Positions 8,542-15,987 of a stretch of 64,000 bases of DNA are shown piece by piece; position 1 is the stretch's first letter, and each line of letters begins with the position of its first letter. The notes under the pieces are model-generated. The model did no database searches and was not told where the DNA came from. It was given only the letters and a program-made list of their open reading frames with translations. Source of the DNA: Geminicoccaceae bacterium (GTDB lineage: Bacteria > Pseudomonadota > Alphaproteobacteria > Geminicoccales > Geminicoccaceae); assembly GCA_020638495.1 (NCBI GenBank), contig JACKIN010000012.1, forward strand, positions 1 to 64,000, given 5' to 3'. The position numbers and the translations under genes are program-made.

Positions 8542-9818
8542 GGCCGCCGCCGTTCCCCTGGCATGTGGGCGAAGGCCCGGGTGAGGAAGTCGGGGCCGCC
8601 GAAATTGCCGGACTTGAGGGCGAGGGCGAGGGGCGTCTTGCCGAGGCTGGTGCAGGCGGGGACACCCGGGTCGATCTGCGGGCCGATGGCGAGGCCTTCG
8701 ATGCCGAGCGCCTTGACCACGGCCCCCGAGGTCTCGCCGCCGGCGACGACGAGGCGGCGGACGCCCGCCTCGACCAGGCCCCTGGCGATGGCCGCCATGG
8801 CGTCCTCGATCAGGCTGCCGGCCCGCTCGCGGCCGAGCACCTTCTGCGCCTCGGCGACGTCGTCGGCGGGCGCGCTGGCGTAGATCAGGACCGGGCCGTT
8901 CGCCAGGTGCTCCTTCGCCCAGTCGATGGCGAGCTCGGCGGCATAGCCGTCGGCGAGGGCGAAGGGGTCGAGCTTCAGCGCCGGGTTGCGGTCGGCCATG
9001 CGGTCGATCTGCTCCAGGGTCGCGGTGGAGCAGGAGCCGGCGAGCACGGCCTCGAAGCCGTCCACGGCCGGCAGGGCCGCCGCGTCGTGCTGGCCGAGGC
9101 GGCCGCGGCGGCGGAAATTCTCGGGCAGGCCCAGGGCGATGCCGGAGCCGCCGGTGATCAGCTTGTGGTCGGCCATGGCCTCGCCCAGGTGGCGCAGATG
9201 CCGATCGGCCACGGCATCGGTGACGGCATAGGCGATGCCGGCCGCCTCGAGCTCGGCGAAGCGCTCGGCGATGGCCCCCGCACCCTGGTCGACGGCGGCG
9301 AAGGGAACGAGCCCCACGGGCCTTTTGGACTGGGCCCCCATGACCCGGACGAGGTCGCTGTCGGTCATCGGGGTCAGCGGATGGTGGCGCATGTGGGTGT
9401 CGCTGAGCAGCTTCGCGCCGACGAAGAGGTGGCCGAGGTAGATGGTCCGGCCGGTCTCGGGGAAGGCCGGGCAGACGACGGCGATGCCGGCGCCGAGGGC
9501 TTCCATGAGCGCGTCGGCGACCGGGCCGATATTGCCGTCGGGCGTGGAATCGAAGGTGGAGCAGTACTTGAAGAGGATCTGGGTGGCACCCGCCGACTGG
9601 AGCCAGCGGAGGGCTTCGAGCGATTCGTCCACGGCGTCGGCGACGGGAGCGGTGCGCGACTTCAGCGCGATGGTGACGGCGTCGGCCTCGGGCACCGGCA
9701 GGCCGGGCCCGGGCACGCCGATGAGCTGGACCGTGCGCATGCCCTCCTTGACCAGCGTGTTGCAGAGGTCGGTGGCGCCGGTGAAGTCGTCGGCGATGCA
9801 GCCGAGCAGGATGCCCAA
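8538..9818 (-). CDS. otnK: Four-carbon acid sugar kinase, 3-oxo-tetronate kinase
   Basis: 426 residues of the DUF1537 two-domain kinase family. It starts LLGCIADDFTGATDLCNTLV, where the DDFTGA motif is diagnostic. It continues with LFKYCSTFDSTPDGNIGP, VCPAFPETGRTIYLGHLFV and a C-terminal ATP-binding domain containing VVAGGETSGAVVKALG. OtnK phosphorylates 3-oxo-tetronate at C4 ahead of OtnC. The gene leads a two-gene operon with otnC. With otnI and an SDR on the other strand, the window holds isomerase, kinase and decarboxylase of one pathway, feeding dihydroxyacetone phosphate. Confidence 0.92.
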   Translation of the reverse strand: MGILLGCIADDFTGATDLCNTLVKEGMRTVQLIGVPGPGLPVPEADAVTIALKSRTAPVADAVDESLEALRWLQSAGATQILFKYCSTFDSTPDGNIGPVADALMEALGAGIAVVCPAFPETGRTIYLGHLFVGAKLLSDTHMRHHPLTPMTDSDLVRVMGAQSKRPVGLVPFAAVDQGAGAIAERFAELEAAGIAYAVTDAVADRHLRHLGEAMADHKLITGGSGIALGLPENFRRRGRLGQHDAAALPAVDGFEAVLAGSCSTATLEQIDRMADRNPALKLDPFALADGYAAELAIDWAKEHLANGPVLIYASAPADDVAEAQKVLGRERAGSLIEDAMAAIARGLVEAGVRRLVVAGGETSGAVVKALGIEGLAIGPQIDPGVPACTSLGKTPLALALKSGNFGGPDFLTRAFAHMPGERRRP

Positions 9819-9848
9819 GGTCGTCTCCCCAGAATTGTTGGCCGAACC

Positions 9849-10508
9849 TTACCGAGCGTCGAGATGGCGGCGCAAGGCCAGCAGCACATGGTCGAGCATG
9901 GTCTCGGTGAGCCGACCGGTGTTCATGTTGTAACGGGAGCAGTGGTAGCTCGAGGCGAGCACGAGGTCCGGCCCAATCTCATGCATCGCACCGTGGCCGA
10001 AGGGATAGGCCGCCAGGCGAAGGCCCAGGGCGCGCAGTGTCGAGTCGTGGGCGATGCGGCCGAGCGCCAGGATCGCCCGGGGGCGGGGTGGCGCCAGGAT
10101 CTCCGTTTGCAGGAACCGGCGGCAGGTGGCGATCTCGGCCCCGGTCGGCTTGTTCTGTGGCGGCACGCAGCGCACGGCGTTGGTGATGCGGCAGTCGATC
10201 AGCTCGAGCCCGTCGTCGACGCGGGCATCGAACGTGCCCCGGGTCCAGCCGAAGCGGGCGAGGGCGGGATAGAGCGTGAAGCCGGCGCCGTCGCCGGTGA
10301 AGGGGCGGCCGGTGCGGTTGGCGCCGCCGAGGCCGGGGGCGAGGCCGACGATCAGGAGGCGCGCCTTCGGGTCACCGAAGGAGGGGACGGGCGCGTTGTG
10401 CCAGTCCGGCTCCCTGGTGCGCGCGGCGAGGCGGAAGGCGACCAGCCGCGGGCAGTCGGGGCAGTCGGGGCCGGGGCCGGGGCCGGGGGACGTGCGCTGG
10501 TCTGGCAT
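9849..10508 (-). CDS. Type-5 uracil-DNA glycosylase (UdgB)
   Basis: 219 residues. The motif VGLAPGLGGANRTGRPFTGD and a late SSYHCSRYN are those of family-5 uracil-DNA glycosylases. Four cysteines (16, 19, 114 and 129: CPDC, RCVPP, TCRRF) fit the iron-sulfur cluster of family 4/5 enzymes. It removes uracil, and in this family also other deaminated bases, from DNA. The N-terminus holds a short run of Gly-Pro repeats (PGPGPGP), which is low complexity. Gaps to neighbours are short (30 and 40 nt), but the neighbours are metabolic. Confidence 0.9.
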   Translation of the reverse strand: MPDQRTSPGPGPGPDCPDCPRLVAFRLAARTREPDWHNAPVPSFGDPKARLLIVGLAPGLGGANRTGRPFTGDGAGFTLYPALARFGWTRGTFDARVDDGLELIDCRITNAVRCVPPQNKPTGAEIATCRRFLQTEILAPPRPRAILALGRIAHDSTLRALGLRLAAYPFGHGAMHEIGPDLVLASSYHCSRYNMNTGRLTETMLDHVLLALRRHLDAR

Positions 10509-10548
10509 GCCCGCCTCATAAGCGAGTGGTGTACGTACGCCAAGCCGC

Positions 10549-11073
10549 TCAGGCGTAGCCGGCTGCCCGATGGGGGGCGCTGGCGCCGCGATAGACGAGG
10601 AGCCGGCGCTCGAAGCTGCAGACCTCGGTGCCGCCGCGGGTCACGGCATCGGTCCTGACATGCAGGATGCCCTGCTCGGGCCGGGAGGCGGAGTTGCGCT
10701 TGCCCAGGATCGTCGAGGTGACGAGCACGAAATCGCCGTCTCGGACCGGGCCGGGGAAGCGGACGTTCTCCCAGGCGAGGTTCGCCACGACGCGGCCGAA
10801 GGCGCGGGTCGTGGCGGCGACGACGGCGGTGAGCACCCAGGTTTGCGCGATGGCCGCCTCGCCGCCGCCGGCCAGCGCGGCGAAGGCGGGGTCCACCGCC
10901 ACCGGCGCGTGGTCGCCGGCGAGGGCGGATCGGTAGCGTGCCTCGGCGAGGCTGAAGGCGAAGCCGGGGCGGTGCTCGATCACGAGGCCGGGCTCGATGG
11001 CGTCGAGCTCGAGGCCGAGGGTCTCGACGTACTCGTTCTCGCCGATGGCGATGTGCGACGGGTGCGAGGTCAT
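10549..11073 (-). CDS. MaoC-family hot-dog dehydratase, downstream copy
   Basis: 174 residues with a single hot-dog domain. It has IGENEYVETLGLELDAIEPGLVIEHRPGF (cut in two by the usual helix), a central WVLTAVVAATTRAFGRVVANLAWENVRF, and a GDFVLVTSTILGKRNS strand, the pattern of MaoC-like hydratases acting on acyl-CoA thioesters. A GGAG sits 9 nt before the ATG. It lies 14 nt downstream of a second MaoC gene and probably forms a heteromer with it, as split two-domain hydratases do. The divergent CaiB/BaiF CoA-transferase suggests one acyl-CoA route. The substrate is unknown; mesaconyl-CoA-type hydration is only one possibility. Confidence 0.75.
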   Translation of the reverse strand: MTSHPSHIAIGENEYVETLGLELDAIEPGLVIEHRPGFAFSLAEARYRSALAGDHAPVAVDPAFAALAGGGEAAIAQTWVLTAVVAATTRAFGRVVANLAWENVRFPGPVRDGDFVLVTSTILGKRNSASRPEQGILHVRTDAVTRGGTEVCSFERRLLVYRGASAPHRAAGYA

Positions 11074-11087
11074 CGGGCGGCGCTCCT

Positions 11088-11603
11088 TCAGTAGTCGAGG
11101 GCGGCGAAGGGACCGCTGTCATGGCGATAGATCGACTGGTCGTAGGTCACCTCGGCAACGGTGGTCCCGTCGGCGCGGGTGACGGTCGCCTCGCCCGTCA
11201 CGATGCCGCAATCGGGATCGGCCAGGTCGTCGGCGACGGCGAGGATTCTGGTCGCCGCATAGAGCGTGTCACCGCCGAGCACCGGGCTCGTGAGCCGGAT
11301 CGAGGCGAAGCCGAGAATCGCCCGCCGGCGGCCGAAGGTCTTCCAGCCCATGCCGACGGCGCGCTGCAGGGTCAGCGTGCTCACCACGAGCGGCCGGCCG
11401 AACTCGGTAGCACCGGCATAGTGCTCGTCATAATGCAGGGCCGCCTGGTTCAGCGTGGCGAGCGCCTCGTCGGCATTCTCCGCCTGGCTCACCGTGATGC
11501 CCGGGCGGTGGTGGAAGACCTGCCCGGCGGCGAAGGCCTCGAAGGGCAGGCCGGTGAGCTCGCGGATGCGCCCCGGGGCGATTTCTCGAAAGGCTTCGAA
11601 CAG
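11088..11603 (-). CDS. MaoC-family hot-dog dehydratase, upstream copy (non-ATG start)
   Basis: About 171 residues. Conserved MaoC sequence (LTGLPFEAFAAGQVFHHRPG) lies upstream of the first plausible GTG at 11492, so the start must be earlier, yet the frame has no ATG. A CTG at 11603 is preceded by GGAG with 7-nt spacing and gives FEAFREIAPGRIRELTG at the N-terminus, so I place the start there. The rest shows the hot-dog helix (ADEALATLNQAALHYDEHYA) and FASIRLTSPVLGGDTLYAAT. It pairs with the second MaoC gene downstream and diverges from the CoA-transferase gene, whose start is 86 nt away. The family is confident and the start is tentative. Confidence 0.7.
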   Translation of the reverse strand: MFEAFREIAPGRIRELTGLPFEAFAAGQVFHHRPGITVSQAENADEALATLNQAALHYDEHYAGATEFGRPLVVSTLTLQRAVGMGWKTFGRRRAILGFASIRLTSPVLGGDTLYAATRILAVADDLADPDCGIVTGEATVTRADGTTVAEVTYDQSIYRHDSGPFAALDY

Positions 11604-11689
11604 CGGCGTGCTCCAGGGTGACGATAGCCTTGAGCTTGGCCGGGCGAGCGGGGAAAAGGCAAGGGCGAAGGGCTAGGGAAGGGTAGCGG

Positions 11690-12889
11690 ATGGGGTTGCT
11701 GCAGGGGGTGCGGGTGCTGGCGGTGGAGCTCTACGGGGCCGGGCCCTTCGGCACCCAGGCGTTGGCCGATCTCGGTGCGGAGGTGATCAAGATCGAGAAC
11801 CCGAAGGAGGGCGGCGACGTCAGCCGTTCGCTGGGCCCGCATTTCGAGCCCGGCATGGGCGAGACCGCGGCGAGCCTCTTCTTCCAGTCGTTCAACCGGA
11901 ACAAGCGGAGCGTGGCGCTCGATCTCGCTTCGCCCGAGGGCCATGCGGTCTTCCTCGACCTCGCGAAGCGTGCCGATGCCGTCGCCTGCAACCTCCGCGG
12001 CGACGTGCCGGCCAAGCTCGGCATCACCTACGCGCATCTGGCGCCGGTCAATCCGAAGATCGTCTGCGCCTTTCTCTCGGCCTATGGCCGCGACGGCAGC
12101 CGGGCGGCTTGGCCCGGCTACGATTACCTGATCCAGGCCGAGGCCGGCTATTTCGCGCTCAACGGCGAGCCCGATTCGCCGCCGTCGCGCTTCGGACTCT
12201 CGATCGTCGACTTCATGACCGGCTACGCCATGGCGCTGGCGCTGGTCGCGGGCGTGCTCGAGGCACGCGGCAGCGGGCAGGGGCGCGACGTCGATGTCGC
12301 GCTCTATGACGTGGGGCTCGCCAATCTCACCTATCTCGCCGCCTGGGCCGCCAATGCGGGGCATGCGGTCGAGCGGGCCGCGCGCTCGGCGCATCCGTCG
12401 CTGGTGCCCTGCCAGCTCTTCCGCACAGGCGACGGCTGGATCTACATCATGGCGAACAAGGAGCGCTTCTTTCCCGAGCTCTGCTCCGTGCTCGGCTGCC
12501 CCGAGCTGGCGCTGGACCCGCGCTTCTCGGGCTTCGCCGAGCGCCTCGTGCATCGGGCCGAGCTGGAGCAGCGTCTGGATGCCGCCTTCATGGCAAGCAA
12601 TACCGCGGCGTGGCTCGAGCGGCTGCAGGGCAGGGTGCCGGCCGCCCCGATCCAGGACATGGCGGAGGCGCTGGCCTCGCCCTTCACCCGGGAGCGCGGC
12701 ATGCTGGTCGATGTCGCCGGCGAGGGTGGCGCGGCGCTCAAGCTCATGGGCTCGCCCTTCAGGGCGGGCGAGCCGGTGGCGCCCCGTGCGGCACCCCGGC
12801 TCGGGCAGGACACCGGGGCGCTGCTCGCCGAGGCCGGCTACGACGCCGCGCGGATCGCCGATCTGCGGCGCCGTGGCATCATCGGTTGA
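11690..12889 (+). CDS. CaiB/BaiF family CoA-transferase
   Basis: 399 residues with type III CoA-transferase landmarks: an N-terminal GVRVLAVELYGAGPFGTQALADLGAEVIKIEN, FFQSFNRNKRSVALDL, NLRGDVPAKLGI, and GYDYLIQAEAG, where Asp at about 145 is the expected acyl-anhydride-forming residue. These cytoplasmic dimers move CoA between carboxylic acids. It diverges from a pair of MaoC hydratases, so activation followed by hydration of an unsaturated acid is a reasonable joint role. The exact acid is unknown. The gene ends 7 nt before the convergent ABC permease gene. Confidence 0.9.
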   Translation: MGLLQGVRVLAVELYGAGPFGTQALADLGAEVIKIENPKEGGDVSRSLGPHFEPGMGETAASLFFQSFNRNKRSVALDLASPEGHAVFLDLAKRADAVACNLRGDVPAKLGITYAHLAPVNPKIVCAFLSAYGRDGSRAAWPGYDYLIQAEAGYFALNGEPDSPPSRFGLSIVDFMTGYAMALALVAGVLEARGSGQGRDVDVALYDVGLANLTYLAAWAANAGHAVERAARSAHPSLVPCQLFRTGDGWIYIMANKERFFPELCSVLGCPELALDPRFSGFAERLVHRAELEQRLDAAFMASNTAAWLERLQGRVPAAPIQDMAEALASPFTRERGMLVDVAGEGGAALKLMGSPFRAGEPVAPRAAPRLGQDTGALLAEAGYDAARIADLRRRGIIG

Positions 12890-12895
12890 GGGCGC

Positions 12896-13810
12896 TCAAT
12901 GCCCGCCGACGGCGCGCTGGCGGGGGTCGATGACGTCGCGCAGGCCGTCGCCCATCAAATTGAGGCCGAGGACGGCGATGGCGATGACCAAGCCGGGGAA
13001 GACGGCGATCCACCAGGCCTCCTGGATGTAGCTGCGCCCGTCGGCGATGATGTTGCCGAGCGAGGGGGCGGGCGGCGGTGGGCCGACGCCGAGGAAGCTC
13101 AAGATGGCCTCGGCGATGATCGAGACGGCGAAGACGAAGGTGAGCTGGACGATGAGCGGCGAGAGGGCGTTCGCCAGGATGTAGCGGAAGATGATGCGCG
13201 CGTGGCCGGCACCCACGGCGTGGGCCGCCTCGATGTACTGCATGCCCTGCACCACCAGCACGCTGGCGCGGACGATGCGCGCGGTGCGCGGCGTGAAGGT
13301 GACGGTGAGGGCAATGATGGCGTTGATCTCCGACGGGCCGAGGGCGGCGGCCAGCGCGATGGCGAGGAGCACGCCCGGGAAGGCCATCAGCCCGTCGAGG
13401 GTGCGCATGATCAGGCCGTCGAGCCAGTCGACATAGCTCGCGGCCGTGCCGAGGATGGTGCCGAGGATGCCGGTGGTGACGACGACGACGAGGCCGATGC
13501 GGAGCGACACGCGGGTGCCCCAGATCACGCGGCTGGCGATGTCGCGGCCATAGCCGTCGGTGCCGAACCAGTTCGTCGCGGTCGGTGGCGAGAGGATGGC
13601 CCGGTAGTTGATCTCGGTCGGGCCGTAGGGGGCGAGCAGCGGGGCGAAGGCCGCGACCAGGACGAAGAGGGCGAGGATCACCGCACCGATGAGGAACGAG
13701 CGGTGTGCGGCGAGGCGGCGGAGGAAGTCGGTGCGCCGCCGTCGCCGGGCGCGGGCGATCTCGGCGCCCAGCGAGAGGTCGGTCTCGGCCGCGGCGTCGT
13801 TAGCGGCCAT
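12896..13810 (-). CDS. dppC: Peptide-type ABC transporter permease (DppC/OppC)
   Basis: 304 residues. A cytoplasmic Arg-rich N-terminus precedes six membrane segments typical of DppC. The EAA-loop region VVQGMQYIEAAHAVGAGHARIIFRYILANALSP contacts the ATPase subunits. The family landmark YGPTEINYRAILSPPTATNWFGTDGYGRDI is in the first periplasmic loop. It forms the inner-membrane channel with DppB, whose gene overlaps it by 11 nt. The binding protein and ATPase subunits are encoded 2-7 kb away in other transcription units of the same cluster. It is the last gene of its unit, ending convergently 7 nt from the CoA-transferase gene. Confidence 0.93.
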   Translation of the reverse strand: MAANDAAAETDLSLGAEIARARRRRRTDFLRRLAAHRSFLIGAVILALFVLVAAFAPLLAPYGPTEINYRAILSPPTATNWFGTDGYGRDIASRVIWGTRVSLRIGLVVVVTTGILGTILGTAASYVDWLDGLIMRTLDGLMAFPGVLLAIALAAALGPSEINAIIALTVTFTPRTARIVRASVLVVQGMQYIEAAHAVGAGHARIIFRYILANALSPLIVQLTFVFAVSIIAEAILSFLGVGPPPPAPSLGNIIADGRSYIQEAWWIAVFPGLVIAIAVLGLNLMGDGLRDVIDPRQRAVGGH

Positions 13811-14747
13811 CGCGCACCCTGGGGTCGAAAACGCCGTAGAGGATGTCGACGACGATATTGACGAAGACGAAGACGCAGGCGGTGACCAGGAGGCCGCCCT
13901 GGATGATCGGGTAGTCGCGGCGCTGGATGGCGCCGACGATGAGCCGGCCGACGCCCGGCAGCGAGAAGACCATCTCGATCACCACCGCACCGCTCAAAAG
14001 CACGCCGGTGATGACGCCGACGACGGTGACGATGGGCACCATGGCGTTGCCCAGCGCATGCCGGAACATGACGGTGCGGCGGCGCATCCCCTTGGCCCGG
14101 GCGGTGCGCACGTAGTCCTGCTTGATGACGTCGAGCATGGAGGAGCGGGTCATCCGGGCGATCACACCCATCTGGGTGATGGCGAGCGTGAAGGCCGGCA
14201 GGGCCATGCAGCGCGCCCAGCCCAGGGGGTCCTCGTTGATCGGCACGAAGCCGCCGGTCGGGAACCAGCCGAGCTGCACGCCGAAGAGGATGATGAGCAC
14301 GATGCCGAACCAGAAATCCGGAATCGAGAGCCCGATCAGGGCTGCCACCATGGCCCCCTGGTCGAGCCAGGTGTTGTGGCGGACCGCCGCCAGGATGCCG
14401 AGCAGCACGCCGATGGCGGTGGCGATCACCAGCGCCAGCCCGGCCAGCGAGAGGGTCACCGGCAGGCGCTCCAGCACCGCGTCGGCGACCGAGCGGTTGA
14501 GCAGGTAGGAATGGCCGAGGTCGCCCTGCAGGAGGTTGCCGTACCAGAGAAGAGCGCGCTCGTAGAGCGGCCGGTCGAGTCCGAGCCGCTCGCGGATGGC
14601 GGCGAGATCCTCGGGCGTGGCGTCGATGCCGCCGATCTCGGCGCTGATGTCGCCCGGCACCAGCCAGAGGATCAGGAAGGTGGCGAGCGTGACCACGAAG
14701 AGGGTGGGGATGGCGCTCAGGAGGCGGCCGATGAGAAAGCGTGTCAT
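13800..14747 (-). CDS. dppB: Peptide-type ABC transporter permease (DppB/OppB)
   Basis: 315 residues from ATG 14747. A longer frame starting at 14852 would add a charged stretch unlike the family, whereas MTRFLIGRLLSAIPTLFVV is the canonical DppB start. Six membrane segments follow, with a periplasmic domain (ISAEIGGIDATPEDLAAIRERLGLDRPLYERALLW, normal for DppB) and the EAA loop YVRTARAKGMRRRTVMFRHALGNAMVP. With DppC it makes the translocation pore. The gene is first in a dppBC unit divergent from the alcohol dehydrogenase gene. The 163-bp region between them holds an inverted repeat but not the GTATAC operator seen at the other promoters of the cluster. Confidence 0.93.
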   Translation of the reverse strand: MTRFLIGRLLSAIPTLFVVTLATFLILWLVPGDISAEIGGIDATPEDLAAIRERLGLDRPLYERALLWYGNLLQGDLGHSYLLNRSVADAVLERLPVTLSLAGLALVIATAIGVLLGILAAVRHNTWLDQGAMVAALIGLSIPDFWFGIVLIILFGVQLGWFPTGGFVPINEDPLGWARCMALPAFTLAITQMGVIARMTRSSMLDVIKQDYVRTARAKGMRRRTVMFRHALGNAMVPIVTVVGVITGVLLSGAVVIEMVFSLPGVGRLIVGAIQRRDYPIIQGGLLVTACVFVFVNIVVDILYGVFDPRVRDGR

Positions 14748-14849
14748 TCGGTCATCCCGCCTCCTGGGCTCCGTTCCCCGCCGCACGAATGCCGCAAATG
14801 CTATGGCATCCGTTTTCGCCCGTCGACTCCTGTGGCGGGTGCGCAGTGG

Positions 14850-14872
14850 CATAGCCTGGTTTCGATGCTATG
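14850..14872. promoter_or_regulatory. Inverted repeat between dppB and the alcohol dehydrogenase gene
   Basis: CATAGC (14850-14855) and GCTATG (14867-14872) form an inverted repeat with an 11-nt spacer, and a further GCTATG occurs at 14800-14805. It sits in the divergent promoter region of dppBC and the dehydrogenase. The spacing resembles a dimeric regulator site. Which protein binds it, if any, is unknown. Confidence 0.35.
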
Positions 14873-14910
14873 ACAGGTCCGGCATCGCCCGACGGGCGCG
14901 GGGGGAAGAC

Positions 14911-15924
14911 ATGAAAGCCATCGGCTACCGGGCCACCGGCCCCATCGATCGCGACGACGCGCTCATCGACTTCGAGATGGCGAAGCCCAGCCCCAGGGGA
15001 CGCGACCTCCTGGTCCGGGTGCAGGCGATCTCGGTCAACCCGGTCGACTACAAGATCCGCATCCGCCGCGCGCCGGAGGGCGACCAGCCAGCGGTGCTGG
15101 GGTGGGACGCCGTGGGCGAGGTGGCCGGGACGGGCGACGAGGCGACGCTGTTCGAGCCTGGCGACATGGTCTGGTATGCCGGTGCCATCGACCGGCCCGG
15201 CACGAATGCCGAGTTCCACCTGGTGGATGAGCGCATCGTCGGCCGGAAGCCCGAATCGGCGTCGGCGGCAGAAGCGGCGGCCCTGCCGCTGACCACGCTT
15301 ACCGCCTACGAGATGCTGCTCGACCGGCTGCGTGTCACCGATCCCGTGCCGGGTGCGGCACCGGCGGTGCTGATCATCGGCGGTGCCGGCGGGGTCGGGT
15401 CGATCGCCATCCAGCTCCTGCGCGCACTCACCGACCTCGAGGTCATCGCGACGGCGTCCCGGCCCGAGACGCAGGCCTGGGTGAAGGAGCTGGGTGCCCA
15501 TCACGTCGTCGACCACACGAAGCCCCTGGCGGCGCAGGTGGCGGCAATCGGCATCGGGGCGCCCGGCTTCGTCTTCTCCACCACCCACACGGGCAGCTAT
15601 GTCGGCGAGATCGCCGAGCTGATCGCACCGCAGGGTCGGTTCGGCCTGATCGACGACCCGGAGGCGCTGGACGTCATGCCGTTCAAGACCAAGTGCATCT
15701 CGACGCACTGGGAGCTGATGTTCACGCGCTCGCTGTTCCAGACAGCGGACATGGCTCGCCAGGGCGAGATCCTGAACGAGGTGGCGGGCCTCGTCGATGC
15801 CGGCAGGGTCCGGTCGACCGCGACCGAGACGCTGGGTGTCATCAACGCCGCCAACCTCAAGCGGGCGCATGCCATCCTCGAGAGCGGCAAGGCGCGCGGC
15901 AAGCTGGTGCTCGAAGGGTTCTGA
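14911..15924 (+). CDS. Zinc-type alcohol dehydrogenase / quinone oxidoreductase-like MDR protein
   Basis: 337 residues from ATG 14911, preceded by GGGGGAAG. Medium-chain dehydrogenase architecture: a GroES-like N-terminal domain (SVNPVDYKIR, LGWDAVGEVAGTG, FEPGDMVWYAG) and a Rossmann domain with IIGGAGGVGSIAIQLLRAL. The pattern matches the adh_fam_1 group, which lacks the catalytic-zinc cysteines of true alcohol dehydrogenases and usually reduces enones or quinones with NADPH. Upstream in-frame sequence back to 14596 overlaps dppB and is not used. It sits inside the peptide-transporter cluster, between dppBC and the binding-protein gene. It may act on the imported compound, but this is positional inference only. 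Confidence 0.85.
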   Translation: MKAIGYRATGPIDRDDALIDFEMAKPSPRGRDLLVRVQAISVNPVDYKIRIRRAPEGDQPAVLGWDAVGEVAGTGDEATLFEPGDMVWYAGAIDRPGTNAEFHLVDERIVGRKPESASAAEAAALPLTTLTAYEMLLDRLRVTDPVPGAAPAVLIIGGAGGVGSIAIQLLRALTDLEVIATASRPETQAWVKELGAHHVVDHTKPLAAQVAAIGIGAPGFVFSTTHTGSYVGEIAELIAPQGRFGLIDDPEALDVMPFKTKCISTHWELMFTRSLFQTADMARQGEILNEVAGLVDAGRVRSTATETLGVINAANLKRAHAILESGKARGKLVLEGF

Positions 15925-15936
15925 GCCAAGGGAAAA

Positions 15937-15962
15937 CGGCGGCGCCCCGGCGGGCGCCGCCG
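15937..15962. terminator. Bidirectional hairpin terminator between the dehydrogenase and dppA-like genes
   Basis: An 11-bp GC stem (15937-15947 with 15952-15962, core GGCGGCGCCC) has a CGGC loop and lies between two convergent stops. On the minus strand it is followed by TTTTCCC, so it is a good intrinsic terminator for the binding-protein gene. On the plus strand it is followed by CTGCTTTC, which is weaker. Confidence 0.75.
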
Positions 15963-15987
15963 CTGCTTTCAGGCCTGTCAGCCTGCG

